From a virus, in IMG/VR virus record IMGVR_UViG_3300032241_002336, positions 1-64,000 of that record: 64,000 nt of DNA. The stretch is one strand, 5' to 3'. The notes beneath the pieces are model-generated. The model was not told the DNA's origin. It made no database searches and saw only the letters and a list, made by a program, of their open reading frames with translations. The position numbers and the translations under genes were made by a program. Positions 31,195 to 42,258 of this stretch are shown here, one piece after another (the stretch's first letter is position 1; each line of letters starts with the position of its first letter).

Positions 31195-32391
31195 TTATAC
31201 TGTAATTTTAATTGATAATGCAAAGAAATCATTAATATTTTTTAATATGTGCCTATCAGTTTTGGCTATTGCTATAAGACTTCCATTAATATCATATAAT
31301 CCAACTTCACTAATTCTTGGGGTATCTCCAGTACTAAATGTAGTATTTGTGGAAATGGCAAATTCACCTCTATCAGCTATGCATGTAATATTCTGTGATA
31401 CCGTACTAGATAGACTAGTCAATGTCACACTTGTTGCTGTTGATGATGTATTGAAGCTATTAACGATAGTCGGATGTGTTATGACACAGAATCCCTTATC
31501 TAAATAAGCAATACCGACAATAGTATCGGCTGTCTGACTTAGATTACTATTTGTTGTTAAATTATATAACTGTTTATTATTTTTGCTGAATGGTTTTACT
31601 GTATTATATCCAGTAGCCCAACTTAGACTTGGGTTTCCACTTGGTTTAGCTATATTATCTGAGAACAGAAAAGCTATATTCGAGCCTAAAAATTGTGTAT
31701 TTGTTGCTGTATCATTATTATTAGCATCCTGAACACTCAATGGAATACCAGTATTCTGATAAGTGCTATAAATTGTGTAACTACTAGCTGTTGTGCTTAA
31801 ATTTAATTTTATTGATTTACCATCAATTAATTCACCATAATTATTATTATTAAGTCCAATAACCAATATATTAGTAGCATCAATGCCACTTAACGCTGTA
31901 TTTGCATAACCACCAAAATTTGATGTTAATCCTGTAAATTTATAATCATCACTTGTTGATAATGGTAGATTAAAAGTATAATATAAATTAACTAACGGAT
32001 CTGTATTAATATTGTTTCTATTAACTATATTCTGTGTAATATTCGCACCACTAATTGTTGTTTGGCCATTTGATACATATACAAATGTTACACCACTTGA
32101 TTGTGGCTCAACAGCTTTTGTCTTTGCGTTAGTACTATTAACAAATAAAACGCTTTTAATATTAACATTATTTCCAACACTATTTGAAATAGAATTATTT
32201 GCGCCTATATTTCCCCCATTTGTTGATACCTGACCCGCTGACAGAGGTAATGCTGCATTATAATTTGCATCAGAATCACCTAAGCTAAAAGTTGAAATTA
32301 ATGTTGTATCATTCTGTAACAACATTGTTCTGCCGTATGGTGTTAATTTTGCCGTTAATGTTGTGGTACTACCACTGTTAATATATCCCAT
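31195..32391 (-). CDS. Tail-associated protein, paralogue of the next gene
   Basis: 398 residues, rich in Ser, Thr, Asn and Gly, beta-type. The N-terminal ~45 residues (AKLTPYGRTMLL ... FSLGDSDANYNA) and the C-terminal ~40 residues (ISEVGLYDINGSLIAIAK) match the ends of the 713-residue protein at 32405, while the middle differs. Such shared ends suggest the same attachment site and assembly role with different exposed regions. It lies at the end of the tail gene run. Confidence 0.7.
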   Translation of the reverse strand: MGYINSGSTTTLTAKLTPYGRTMLLQNDTTLISTFSLGDSDANYNAALPLSAGQVSTNGGNIGANNSISNSVGNNVNIKSVLFVNSTNAKTKAVEPQSSGVTFVYVSNGQTTISGANITQNIVNRNNINTDPLVNLYYTFNLPLSTSDDYKFTGLTSNFGGYANTALSGIDATNILVIGLNNNNYGELIDGKSIKLNLSTTASSYTIYSTYQNTGIPLSVQDANNNDTATNTQFLGSNIAFLFSDNIAKPSGNPSLSWATGYNTVKPFSKNNKQLYNLTTNSNLSQTADTIVGIAYLDKGFCVITHPTIVNSFNTSSTATSVTLTSLSSTVSQNITCIADRGEFAISTNTTFSTGDTPRISEVGLYDINGSLIAIAKTDRHILKNINDFFALSIKITV

Positions 32392-32404
32392 TAGTTTATT
32401 ATAT

Positions 32405-34546
32405 TTAGAAATCCATTGATAATTCTAGCATTATTGTCTGACCAGCTATCAATGGAACTGGTTGACTTAATTTACCCACAACAACAAGATTATTATTAGA
32501 ATCATATATTCCTACTTCACTAACCTTAATATTTGGCGGATTAGTTGATGCTGTTTGGCTTCTTGTTTTATTTGTCGTCTGTGTTAATTGAGCTGAATTA
32601 ACCCTTATATCAAATAATGTTTTATAAATTGTTGCACCTATATAGGTATCCAAATTACCATAAAAAAATCTTTCATCACCAAACTGTAAAATATTTGAAT
32701 TTGTATTTGGTGCCATTCCCAATGGTATTGTTATATCATATGTCGTAGCAAGAGCATCAATTGCATTTGTTAAAACAAAACCATTGACTATTGGTGTTTG
32801 ATTTTCTAACAACAAAGGATCTATTGTCTGTCCTGCTGTATTAGTAATCAATGTACTAGTAAAATCATAAGTCTTCCAATTATTTGGATCTGGTCTAGAA
32901 TTTTCACTAGGAACAATTTGATATAATAACCTAAAATTATAGGCATTAAAACCACGACCATCATATCCAACTTTTTCAATTTTTCTCATGAATGGTAGTA
33001 GACCAACATTACTAATTGAAAAAGCCACATCCTGTGCTGTAGGTGTATTATTTGTAAGAACTGTATAATATTGACATGGTAAAGATGAACCTAAACCAGA
33101 ATATGGACTATCTAATGCATATGTTATATACATTGTTTCATTTACATCCAATATACCAGTATCAGTTCCACCAGTAGGACTGCTTAAGACAGCACTCAAT
33201 GGGGGTAAAGTCCAATTTCTATTTGATTTATATGACATTGCCGCAACTATTTCGTCATCACTTATTACTATTGTTTTAAGTTGTGGAAATACCTTACCAA
33301 CTACATTTGGTGTTAAATTACCTATTAATGTTGGATCTTCGATTAAATCTAAATATTGAATATTTGTATCACTTAATAATTGTATATTGCCAGTAGCAAT
33401 AAAACTCATACCCATTGTTGTACCAGTAGAAGTACCATAATTGCTTCTGTGATACATCAAATCTGGTAATGTAATACGCACATTTTTATTATTTGTTGTA
33501 TCTATATAAAAAAATTCTCCATATAGATTAGATATTGTATTATTTGTATAATGAATAATAGATATAGATTTGCTAATATAATCTATATAACCGTAGCCTG
33601 GTCCACTACACTGATTAGTTACACTTGTACCGATAGATGCGCATAGATATTGAAAATATGGATTTTTACTACCCAGATAATCAAATGAACCAAATTTTGT
33701 ATAATCCTCATAATAAGCCGTTGTACTTAAACCAGTCATACCAGCTAAGTTTTCACACCATACATTATTCATATTCCAAACCTTTACATCATTACATGTA
33801 ATATTTGTAGCTGAATCAAACGATAAAGTTCCTGTATCCCAATAAGCTGTTGTTGTATTATAACCAAAAGCGGTAGCAACTTCTCCGCTGGGATATATAA
33901 AAACATATGAGTTACTTGAGCTTTGGCTTGAATTATTTGGTAATTTTCTATCCAATGTCAATACCAATGTAGCTCCTGTTGATATTGATTGTACATTATA
34001 CCATAAATTTGGCATAGGAGTAGCATTTTCAACAGCATTTGGGGTTGAAGTATTATTCGTTAATTTAAGTCTGATAAAATCACCAACACTTACATTTGTT
34101 CCTAATGGAAGATTAAGGGTAGATGTTCCACTTATCGTTGTATTTGAGACACTTGTAACAGCTTTTACATATGTCGTACTTGTTAAACTTGTGTATGATA
34201 AGGATGAACCAGTAAAAAATCCTCTTTCTTCAGCTTGATTATTTACAATAGCTTGAACTACATTAATATTTGCTTGAGTCATTGGAAATAAGTGATTTCC
34301 ATTAGAATCTATAATATATGATTCAAAATTTGGTTGTTGATCAACTGGTCTAAATACTCTACTTGTAGCTGAAAGTATTGGATCTGTAGGATTAGCATCT
34401 AAAATAGCTTCTCTTTCATAATTTAATTCAGAATCACCAATTGCCCAATTAGAAAAATTTAATTGACCAGATGCAAGTTGTTTTCTTCCAACTTCAGTTA
34501 GTTTGATGTTAATGTACGGACTCGTACTTTTTATAATGTAACTCAT
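32405..34546 (-). CDS. Large tail-associated protein
   Basis: 713 residues of beta-rich, Thr/Asn/Ser-heavy sequence. The start (NIKLTEVGRKQLASGQLNFS then WAIGDSELNYERE) and the end (KVSEVGIYDSNNNLVVVGKL) are shared with the 398-residue protein downstream. A virion tail or fibre-tip role is inferred from length, composition and position between other tail genes. No enzymatic motif. Confidence 0.7.
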   Translation of the reverse strand: MSYIIKSTSPYINIKLTEVGRKQLASGQLNFSNWAIGDSELNYEREAILDANPTDPILSATSRVFRPVDQQPNFESYIIDSNGNHLFPMTQANINVVQAIVNNQAEERGFFTGSSLSYTSLTSTTYVKAVTSVSNTTISGTSTLNLPLGTNVSVGDFIRLKLTNNTSTPNAVENATPMPNLWYNVQSISTGATLVLTLDRKLPNNSSQSSSNSYVFIYPSGEVATAFGYNTTTAYWDTGTLSFDSATNITCNDVKVWNMNNVWCENLAGMTGLSTTAYYEDYTKFGSFDYLGSKNPYFQYLCASIGTSVTNQCSGPGYGYIDYISKSISIIHYTNNTISNLYGEFFYIDTTNNKNVRITLPDLMYHRSNYGTSTGTTMGMSFIATGNIQLLSDTNIQYLDLIEDPTLIGNLTPNVVGKVFPQLKTIVISDDEIVAAMSYKSNRNWTLPPLSAVLSSPTGGTDTGILDVNETMYITYALDSPYSGLGSSLPCQYYTVLTNNTPTAQDVAFSISNVGLLPFMRKIEKVGYDGRGFNAYNFRLLYQIVPSENSRPDPNNWKTYDFTSTLITNTAGQTIDPLLLENQTPIVNGFVLTNAIDALATTYDITIPLGMAPNTNSNILQFGDERFFYGNLDTYIGATIYKTLFDIRVNSAQLTQTTNKTRSQTASTNPPNIKVSEVGIYDSNNNLVVVGKLSQPVPLIAGQTIMLELSMDF

Positions 34547-34606
34547 ATTGTATAAATATGTTTATTTTTTATTTTATTTTACTTATAAATACTAAATTGT
34601 CAATAT

Positions 34607-37255
34607 TTAATAAGAATTTATTGCATTACTCTGAATAGTAACCTTAACAGTCTCGCTATAAGCTGTACTACTGATAACATCACCACAAATTGAATTATAA
34701 TTTTTAATATTTTGAACCCTATAATAATAATTACTTCCAGATAAACCAGTTAATATCAAATTTCCTGTATAATTTGTGACTAATGGTACATATTGTACAG
34801 TGGAACTGATAGTATATGCAGTAAATGTATTATCATTGCTATATTGTACAGTAAAGTAGCCGTTATTAGACTGAGGTTGGTTCTGTATACTCCACCCAAT
34901 TACAGTATTATTTTGAGTAATTCCATTTATTACATTTGCAAGTGGATAATAGATAATTGTTAATATATCACCTGACATTATATATCCATTTAATATTATT
35001 CTATTTGGATTAGAAGTAGATGGATAAAAATCAATATTGCTCAATAATGTTATACCATTTAATGTTAAAATTACATTTGTAAAATTTAAAATTTGATTCT
35101 GTGTGTAAATTTCATATTTTCCAGTACTTGTATTATAATAATATGTATTGGTACCTTGATTATTAGTTATTCCAGATGGAATTGGAGACCCCACATATAT
35201 ATTCTCTGAAATTATAGTTAATACAGAAGATCTAGTATAAATTATTGTTATAACATCTCCGTTTACAATTGGTCTTGTAAATGTTAAAACAGTTCCATTA
35301 AGAGTATAATCTATGCCATTTGCTAATGTTAATCCACTTAATGTCACTACAATATCACCGACATATGTACTGTTTAAAGTAAGTGTTGATCCAGTTCTTG
35401 TATAACCGCTTGGTGCTGCGTCATTTATTACAATTACATCTTGATACAATGGTAATGTACCGTTTAAGGGTAAATTAATGACATTGCTCTGTTGAAATAT
35501 AGGTGTATCCGCATTTTTTACAGCGACAAAATAAAAATCAGTGCTTGGTTCATATAATTGAAATGAAGAACCCTGATTATAAATTGATGTATCAATTGTT
35601 TTACCCAATAATCCAAGATAAGTCGTACATGCTGCAGCATTATAATAACCCTTAATTAAGTAATCACCATCTAATGATAGACTACTTATTGGTATATTTT
35701 GTAATAATTGATTAGTACTACTAAATTCACTATATGGTATATTAGCACTAGTATATACAGGTGGAACCGTAAAAACATTTAAGCTAGTATTAAATTTATA
35801 TATTTCATATTTAAAACTTGCATTATTTCCCGTAAAACTATGTGTATTACCTGTAAAATTAAATGTAAGGGGTATATTGGGTATTGTATTATTTACTAAA
35901 TAAACACCAATACTATTTGCAGATATTGAATCAAAAGTCTGTGAACATATTGTAGTACAATTAGCACTGCATGATCCAGTACAACTAGTACCTCCAGTTG
36001 TTATAATTTGAGTACAGACATAACCATCACCACAGCCATCTAATGAATATCCAGATGGACATGAATAACCAATACTAGAACCTATTTCCCATGTTTTACC
36101 AACAAAATCAGCTGTTGTAAAAATTGCATTGGCTTGTGTCGCTCCAATACTTGTAGCCCCAGTTAATATTTGATAATTAATTGGATTATATATTTCCGCA
36201 CCAAAAGCTGAAACTGTTGAGGGAACATTTGAACCTAATAACTCAATTATATTTTTACCAGAATTTAAATAAAATGGAAATACGCTCCAATTTTTAAAAT
36301 TTTCTTGTGTTGAACTTCCTGTAAAATTAACATATAATATTCCATTAAGATACAATTCAGCATAATTATCTCCAGCAACTCCAACATAATAAAGACCGCT
36401 AGTTGGTATATCTAAACAATAAGTAAAACCCACGTATTCTGGACTAGTTGATGCGCTTAAACCAATATTATTTAATCTTCCACTAGTTAAATTGTGTGCG
36501 CTATTCGCCCAAAATGTATTTGAATTATTTATATTTAAAGCTGTTATTGTTCCGCCACTTTGATCCTTTAAAAAACCACTTCCATCATAATAAACTGGTA
36601 ACGCACCATCATTTTGAATATTTGGATAAAAATAAGCTCCATTATCAGCATATAAACCATCTTTATTTCCAGCAACAATTGGTATACTGCTGCCATTAAA
36701 AGTAGCACCAGTTGTGTTAATTTGAACACAAGCATCATTTGCTGGTGTTGGTGAAAACCCACTTGGGCAGCTAAGTTTTTTAAGATTAAATACAATACAG
36801 ACATCTACCTCTAAATCAATCACGCCATATGGCTTATCAATAGTAAAATAAGCACCATTTGATGTATACGAATATCCCAATGCATTGTAGGCACTGGCTA
36901 CTGAATTTAGAAATAAATTATTTGATGGTGTATCTCCAGTTAGATTTGATGTATTATAGAAAATACCAGTATATACAACTTCATTATTCGCAAGTATTAC
37001 AGTCTCCCAAGAGGTTGATTCATAGCATGTACTTCCTGATGTAAAACAATTACTTGTAGCAGCACTGAGCATATTGGAAAAAGAATATCCAGTTAATATA
37101 CATTCAACTGTATTACACTGTATTTTTGTAGCACCATTAACATTAAATGTTGGTGACTTAAAAATACAGAAATCAGAAGACATATTTACATTATTAATAG
37201 CTCTATTTCTAACATAAATGTTACTCTGGTCATATATTGGTTCTTGGAATCTCAT
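34607..37255 (-). CDS. Tail fibre protein with a PA14-like domain
   Basis: 882 residues. Residues ~170-410 form a PA14-like (possibly carbohydrate-binding) domain: GLYYVGVAGDNYAELYLNG then NIIELLGSN and FGAEIYNP. The same domain occurs in the 1580-residue protein at 37516. A Cys-rich patch (CTGSCSANCTTIC) follows at ~425-440. The rest is beta-type with two stretches of Fn3-like repeats (STLTLNSTYVGDIVVTLSGL). It probably binds the host surface. Its start overlaps the stop of the small gene at 37255. Confidence 0.7.
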   Translation of the reverse strand: MRFQEPIYDQSNIYVRNRAINNVNMSSDFCIFKSPTFNVNGATKIQCNTVECILTGYSFSNMLSAATSNCFTSGSTCYESTSWETVILANNEVVYTGIFYNTSNLTGDTPSNNLFLNSVASAYNALGYSYTSNGAYFTIDKPYGVIDLEVDVCIVFNLKKLSCPSGFSPTPANDACVQINTTGATFNGSSIPIVAGNKDGLYADNGAYFYPNIQNDGALPVYYDGSGFLKDQSGGTITALNINNSNTFWANSAHNLTSGRLNNIGLSASTSPEYVGFTYCLDIPTSGLYYVGVAGDNYAELYLNGILYVNFTGSSTQENFKNWSVFPFYLNSGKNIIELLGSNVPSTVSAFGAEIYNPINYQILTGATSIGATQANAIFTTADFVGKTWEIGSSIGYSCPSGYSLDGCGDGYVCTQIITTGGTSCTGSCSANCTTICSQTFDSISANSIGVYLVNNTIPNIPLTFNFTGNTHSFTGNNASFKYEIYKFNTSLNVFTVPPVYTSANIPYSEFSSTNQLLQNIPISSLSLDGDYLIKGYYNAAACTTYLGLLGKTIDTSIYNQGSSFQLYEPSTDFYFVAVKNADTPIFQQSNVINLPLNGTLPLYQDVIVINDAAPSGYTRTGSTLTLNSTYVGDIVVTLSGLTLANGIDYTLNGTVLTFTRPIVNGDVITIIYTRSSVLTIISENIYVGSPIPSGITNNQGTNTYYYNTSTGKYEIYTQNQILNFTNVILTLNGITLLSNIDFYPSTSNPNRIILNGYIMSGDILTIIYYPLANVINGITQNNTVIGWSIQNQPQSNNGYFTVQYSNDNTFTAYTISSTVQYVPLVTNYTGNLILTGLSGSNYYYRVQNIKNYNSICGDVISSTAYSETVKVTIQSNAINSY

Positions 37256-37497
37256 TAATAACTTATTTGTAAATTTTTAATTTTTAAATTAAACTGATTT
37301 TTTAAACCAAATGTCAATGGTTTATTTAGCGTAGTTAAACTCTGAACTTGTGTAAAATTCTGTAAATACGCTATATATCCATTTAAATTAATATAATCCT
37401 CAAATTGAATCTCAGATGATAATGTCGTATAATAAGACAAATTTGACATATAATTGTCTAGTATTACGGATTGTATGTTTTTTATTAAATTTGGCAT
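37255..37497 (-). CDS. Small protein in the tail operon
   Basis: 80 residues, mixed polar and aromatic (YYTTLSSEIQFEDYINLNGY), no Cys, no membrane helix. It overlaps the next gene start by one base. Possibly a chaperone or minor tail component, by position only. Confidence 0.5.
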   Translation of the reverse strand: MPNLIKNIQSVILDNYMSNLSYYTTLSSEIQFEDYINLNGYIAYLQNFTQVQSLTTLNKPLTFGLKNQFNLKIKNLQISY

Positions 37498-37515
37498 ATT
37501 AATAAATAGTTTTTA

Positions 37516-40500
37516 TTAAATTATTGGTGGACAATAATAAAATATTGTATTATCACCACTATCAGCTAACAATAAAATATTAGTTGATTGATTATTAGTT
37601 ACTGTAACAGAATATGGTAATGTTTCACAATATCCGTTACTCATAGAATCTTGGAATTCAATATAATGAGTTGGGCTAGTAACACTTTGAACATACATAG
37701 TAACAATATTACCACTAGTTAATCCTGTTACTGTACCAAGTAATCCATATGTAGAATTGGCTGGTACTGATGTTGTTTTAAGTAGTTTATAACTTCCACT
37801 ATTAATTTTATAATATAATGAAGCAGTAGGTGTTGATACCATATTTCCATTATAAGCCCAATCTATTGTTAGAGAATAACCTGGCACGACACTTGTTGTC
37901 GCTGTACAACCCCAAAGTGTATCTGTTACTGTTACAGTGTAGGTCGTACCCGCAACTAGACTAGTTGCTGTTGCAGTAGTTTGTCCATTACTCCAACTAT
38001 AGGAATAAGAACCACTTCCTCCAGCTGGTATAGCAGTAGCTGTTGTATCCGTATGTGTTGTTGATACTGTTAAAGCACATGGTGTATTATTAACCGTAAT
38101 ACTAGGTGTAATGACGCAATTTAATGCATCTTTAATCGTTACAGTATATGTACTAGGTGTTAATCCTGTTGCTGTAGCTTTGGTCTGTACTGGGCTTGTA
38201 TTCCAACTATATGTATATGGTGCCGTACCAGCTGTTACCGTGGCAGTTGCTGTGCCATTTGCAAACCCTCCGTGTGAAGTTGTTGAACTTAGGGTAGCAT
38301 TGAGTGTACATGGTGTAGCACTTACTGTAACATTACCTGAATATGTACAATTCCATATATCTTTAACAGTTACTGTATAAGTACTAGCTGATAATCCTGT
38401 AGCTGTAGCTGTAGTCTGTACAGGAACGGTGTTCCAAATATATGTATATGGCGAATGTCCAGATAAAATAGTGGCACTTGCTGTACCATTATTTAAATTA
38501 CCAGCTGTATTTGTTGAACTTAGATTAACAGTTAAATTACATGGTATATCTAAGATAAAGGCACTATTTGTATAATTACAACCAGCATTATCTATTACAG
38601 TAACACTATAAGAAGTATTTCCAGATAAATTATTGGCAGTAGCTGTAGTCTGACCATTGCTCCAACTGTATGTATATGGTGGTGTACCACCGCTAGCTGT
38701 AACAGTTGCTGAGCCGTTTGATAGATTACCCTGAGAATCAACTGTAGTTATTGTACTTGTTAAATTACATGTTAAATTTGATACTGTTCCCCCTGTCGAT
38801 GCGCTACATTGATAATAATCAGTAACAATAACACTAAAAGTACCACTTGTAATACCAGTAATGGTCTGACCAGTATAAGATGTATTCCAAATATAAGTAT
38901 ACGGTGGAGTACCACCAGCTGGTATAGCTGTTATTGAACCATTTGAATTACCATTTGTACCATTTAATATATTGACATTGGCTGTCAATGTACATGGTAT
39001 ATCACCTACATTTACAGTCGTATCCGCTTGACAGAATACTGAGTCCGTTACTGTGATAATATAATCCCCAGTTGTAAGACCCGTTGCTGTTGTTCCCGTT
39101 TGGATCGGACTTGTCCCCCATTCATAATAATATGGCGGTAATCCACCCGTGACGGTTACACTTGCTGTACCATTTGCTAATATATTATTTGCATTTGTTG
39201 ATGTAGTTGTTAATGCTAAATCACATGGTAATTCTGTTAAATATATCTCTTGATATGCTGTACAATTTGGCATACTTGTATCAGTAACTGTTACACTATA
39301 TACTTCTGCTGGTATATTTGAAATAGTCTGTGTTGTGGCACCATTATTCCATAAGAATGTAACGGGTCCATTAGAGCCATATACATGTGCCGTAGCACTA
39401 CCATTTGATTGATTATAACTAGGCTCTACTGTATCAATTATAACTTGTATTCCACATTCATTTATAGTATTTTTTAATGCTGGGGCATTTGGTCCAACTA
39501 CACTAACAGTACCATAAAATTCAGAACCACTATTCATTTGGATTAAATATACATTAGAATAATCATTTGATTGTCCCTGTGTAAAAAATGATGCTGTGGC
39601 TAATGAGTTTCCTTCAATAACTTTAGTAGTAGCACTTACACTACATGAAATACCACTTGCTGGATATGAATCAAAAGAAAATGAACCATCATATCCAAAT
39701 AATGTACTATATGATTTATATTTAAATTTATTATTATCAAATATTGTATTTGTATATATTTTTGTAGAGCCCCATAGTGTTGTGGCTGGAATGACTTGTT
39801 CGATAATACTGACCCAATAGTTTCCTACTAAATTAGCAAACGAATCCATATTAAAATAGTTAAACTCAGCACTCTTTAAGCCGCATAAATTGGTGCTATT
39901 CATATATCTATCATATAATAGTCTTAATGTAGGATATGAGCTAATTGTTTTTCTATTCTTCGCATCAATTAATTCTGTAGTTAAATAGTATTCAAAATCC
40001 TCTATTGTAGATACAGCACTCAATGGCTGTGTCATTAAACTATTAATATCAACATTTGCGTCCCCACAATATTCGCTACAGCAATAAATCTGTGGTGTAC
40101 ATATTATTGTTCCAGTATGAGCTGTTGTATATGTATATCCTGTAGTATAACCAAATACAGTAGTTGTTCCTGTAGTAATCATTATAGGGACATTATCTAT
40201 TTTACTACAAGTAGGTGGAGTGGCGCATGTATTTAAAGCAAAATTAGTCGGACATGTATAACCCATAGTTGTGCCTAGATCAAAATTCATCCCTATTTTT
40301 TGAATTGTTGAAAATATGACATTAGCACCAGTAATTCCTGAACTAGTAGCACCAGTTAAAGTCGCAAAACTTGTGGGTTCATAAATTTCAGCAGCAAATG
40401 CAGTAAATCCACCCGCATTTTTACCTATCATTTCAATTATGTTTACCCCTGCGTTTAATTGAATTTCAAACACACTCCAAAAATAATAACTAGTGCCAGC

Positions 40501-42258
40501 TGTTGAACTACTAAAATCAACTATTAATGTTCCATTTAATGAAAATTGAGCATAATTATCAGCACCAATTCCAAGATAATAAGTTCCACCAGTTTGGGCA
40601 CTTATACATTCTGAAAATCCTAACCATTCTGTAGTTGATGCGCTTAAACCAGCATTATTCAATCTACCATTAGCAATACTTCCTAATGAAGCCCAAAATG
40701 GACTAGTATTATTAATAACTATTGGTGAAATTGTTCCACCACTTTGGTCTACTAAAGTTCCCCCACTATAGGTAACTGGTAAAGCCCCATCATTCAATAC
40801 ATTTGGATAAAAAAAGGCACCATATGTTCCATAAAGAGTATTTTTATCACCAGCTACTATAGTGCTTCCAGAACCATTATAAGTTGCACCTGTTACAATA
40901 ATAGATTGACAAGAACTATTTAATGATGTCGCAGTATAACCAAGTGGACATGAGTATATTGTTGTAGCTGAAGTTGTACTTGTTAATGTTAAAGTAGTTG
41001 ATGTTATTACTGTATAATTTGGATAAAAATTTCCAGCTTCCTTTACACATAATGTAGTACCAATACTGACACCAGTTAAAATACAGGGATTATTAGATAT
41101 AAAACTCCAGACATCTGTTTCCACGGCTTCAGCTAAGTTAATATCTAAATTAATTTCTTTTGTATTTATAGCTTGATTTGAATTATCTATATAATAATCT
41201 GTATATCTTATTGGATTATTGCCAAAAGCATCTGTTACTGAAAATGTACGCTGTGTTGTACTAGAATTCGCTATCCAAGATTTTTTATTATCTCTTACTC
41301 TGTCTAATTGAAAGCCTGGGGATTGTGTAAGAAATAATGTATTTTCTTTTACATCCACACAATTATGATTAAGTGTAATATTATCCAGTAAAACACAAGT
41401 ATCAATACATATACCACTTACTTGAATTGATAATTTTATTTTTTGATTGGTCATGGCACTTATTACAGTTGGATCTGTAATATCTGTATGAAAATGCTGC
41501 CAATTTGCGCCAAATGCGTTTGCATTTATATTTTGCGTAAATGCTGTTAATTCTAAAACATTTAATCCAGATTCATCATATAATTGTGTTATAAGTTGAT
41601 TAGCAACAATACCACAATTAATACTATTACCACTGGCATTTAAATTATATAAATTTAGGGGATGGCATGTAGTATCTGATGTATTAGTGACAGATTCCCC
41701 ACAAATAAAAAAACCAGTATTTGTACCAGTTGTACTTAAATAATTATATAAATTACCACTTCCTATTACATTAAAAAGTTTTTGTTCATATACTGTTTTA
41801 AAATTTGTTTGGGATTCTACTACATCTATTGATATAGAAGCTCCTATTGATTCAAAAACATCTATAATTGTGTTACAAGTTCCAGTAACAATACCAGAAG
41901 CAAGTTGTGTTAATGTAGCGCAATCAAATTTAAATAAATAATCAAAATCAACACTCAATGTACATGTCTGATCAGGATAAATTGCAAACATAGTACCATC
42001 ATTTCCTCTTGTATTTAAGACTATATTAGGCGCAACCGAACAGTCTATATTAGACCAGCGACATTGTTGTTTTGTAGAGTCCCAATATGCGTTAGTAATT
42101 CCCAGCGCATCACAACTAGATTTGACTAAAGATTGGGGGGCTAAATTTCCTGTGATACTATTATAGGTATAAACAGAAATTGTCCCATCAGGATTTTGAA
42201 TAACCTGTCCATTTGCATTTGTTATGTCTTGCGCTGATGGCCAACTTGTTTCTGTCAT
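37516..42258 (-). CDS. Giant tail fibre/adhesin with PA14-like domain and SprB-type repeats
   Basis: 1580 residues, the largest gene here. Residues ~1-430 are beta-rich with several Cys. Residues ~440-680 are the PA14-like domain shared with the 882-residue protein (TYYLGIGADNYAQFSLNG). Residues ~930-1465 are seven consecutive SprB-type repeats, each about 75 residues with GGTPPYTYSW-like cores and a Y-x-V-T-V-x-D end. SprB repeats are known from gliding adhesins of Flavobacteriia. A receptor-binding role is likely. No signal peptide is present, as expected for a virion protein. Confidence 0.8.
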   Translation of the reverse strand: MTETSWPSAQDITNANGQVIQNPDGTISVYTYNSITGNLAPQSLVKSSCDALGITNAYWDSTKQQCRWSNIDCSVAPNIVLNTRGNDGTMFAIYPDQTCTLSVDFDYLFKFDCATLTQLASGIVTGTCNTIIDVFESIGASISIDVVESQTNFKTVYEQKLFNVIGSGNLYNYLSTTGTNTGFFICGESVTNTSDTTCHPLNLYNLNASGNSINCGIVANQLITQLYDESGLNVLELTAFTQNINANAFGANWQHFHTDITDPTVISAMTNQKIKLSIQVSGICIDTCVLLDNITLNHNCVDVKENTLFLTQSPGFQLDRVRDNKKSWIANSSTTQRTFSVTDAFGNNPIRYTDYYIDNSNQAINTKEINLDINLAEAVETDVWSFISNNPCILTGVSIGTTLCVKEAGNFYPNYTVITSTTLTLTSTTSATTIYSCPLGYTATSLNSSCQSIIVTGATYNGSGSTIVAGDKNTLYGTYGAFFYPNVLNDGALPVTYSGGTLVDQSGGTISPIVINNTSPFWASLGSIANGRLNNAGLSASTTEWLGFSECISAQTGGTYYLGIGADNYAQFSLNGTLIVDFSSSTAGTSYYFWSVFEIQLNAGVNIIEMIGKNAGGFTAFAAEIYEPTSFATLTGATSSGITGANVIFSTIQKIGMNFDLGTTMGYTCPTNFALNTCATPPTCSKIDNVPIMITTGTTTVFGYTTGYTYTTAHTGTIICTPQIYCCSEYCGDANVDINSLMTQPLSAVSTIEDFEYYLTTELIDAKNRKTISSYPTLRLLYDRYMNSTNLCGLKSAEFNYFNMDSFANLVGNYWVSIIEQVIPATTLWGSTKIYTNTIFDNNKFKYKSYSTLFGYDGSFSFDSYPASGISCSVSATTKVIEGNSLATASFFTQGQSNDYSNVYLIQMNSGSEFYGTVSVVGPNAPALKNTINECGIQVIIDTVEPSYNQSNGSATAHVYGSNGPVTFLWNNGATTQTISNIPAEVYSVTVTDTSMPNCTAYQEIYLTELPCDLALTTTSTNANNILANGTASVTVTGGLPPYYYEWGTSPIQTGTTATGLTTGDYIITVTDSVFCQADTTVNVGDIPCTLTANVNILNGTNGNSNGSITAIPAGGTPPYTYIWNTSYTGQTITGITSGTFSVIVTDYYQCSASTGGTVSNLTCNLTSTITTVDSQGNLSNGSATVTASGGTPPYTYSWSNGQTTATANNLSGNTSYSVTVIDNAGCNYTNSAFILDIPCNLTVNLSSTNTAGNLNNGTASATILSGHSPYTYIWNTVPVQTTATATGLSASTYTVTVKDIWNCTYSGNVTVSATPCTLNATLSSTTSHGGFANGTATATVTAGTAPYTYSWNTSPVQTKATATGLTPSTYTVTIKDALNCVITPSITVNNTPCALTVSTTHTDTTATAIPAGGSGSYSYSWSNGQTTATATSLVAGTTYTVTVTDTLWGCTATTSVVPGYSLTIDWAYNGNMVSTPTASLYYKINSGSYKLLKTTSVPANSTYGLLGTVTGLTSGNIVTMYVQSVTSPTHYIEFQDSMSNGYCETLPYSVTVTNNQSTNILLLADSGDNTIFYYCPPII
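37860..39465 (-). repeat. Seven SprB-type repeats encoded in tandem
   Basis: The cores are, in order, PVTFLW, GGLPPYYYEW, GGTPPYTYIW, GGTPPYTYSW, SGHSPYTYIW, AGTAPYTYSW and GGSGSYSYSW. Spacing is about 70-80 codons and most units carry a Cys near their end. Diverged copies argue for long maintenance rather than recent expansion. Confidence 0.8.

Noticed and set aside
36496-37044. Plus- and minus-strand open frames inside the 882-residue tail gene
   Set aside because: Low-complexity His/Leu/Gln-rich translations typical of out-of-frame reading of Asn/Thr-rich genes.
37860-39465. CRISPR array or recent tandem duplication in the repeat-rich tail gene
   Set aside because: The repeats are coding, ~75 codons long and diverged, with no short identical repeats and unique spacers.
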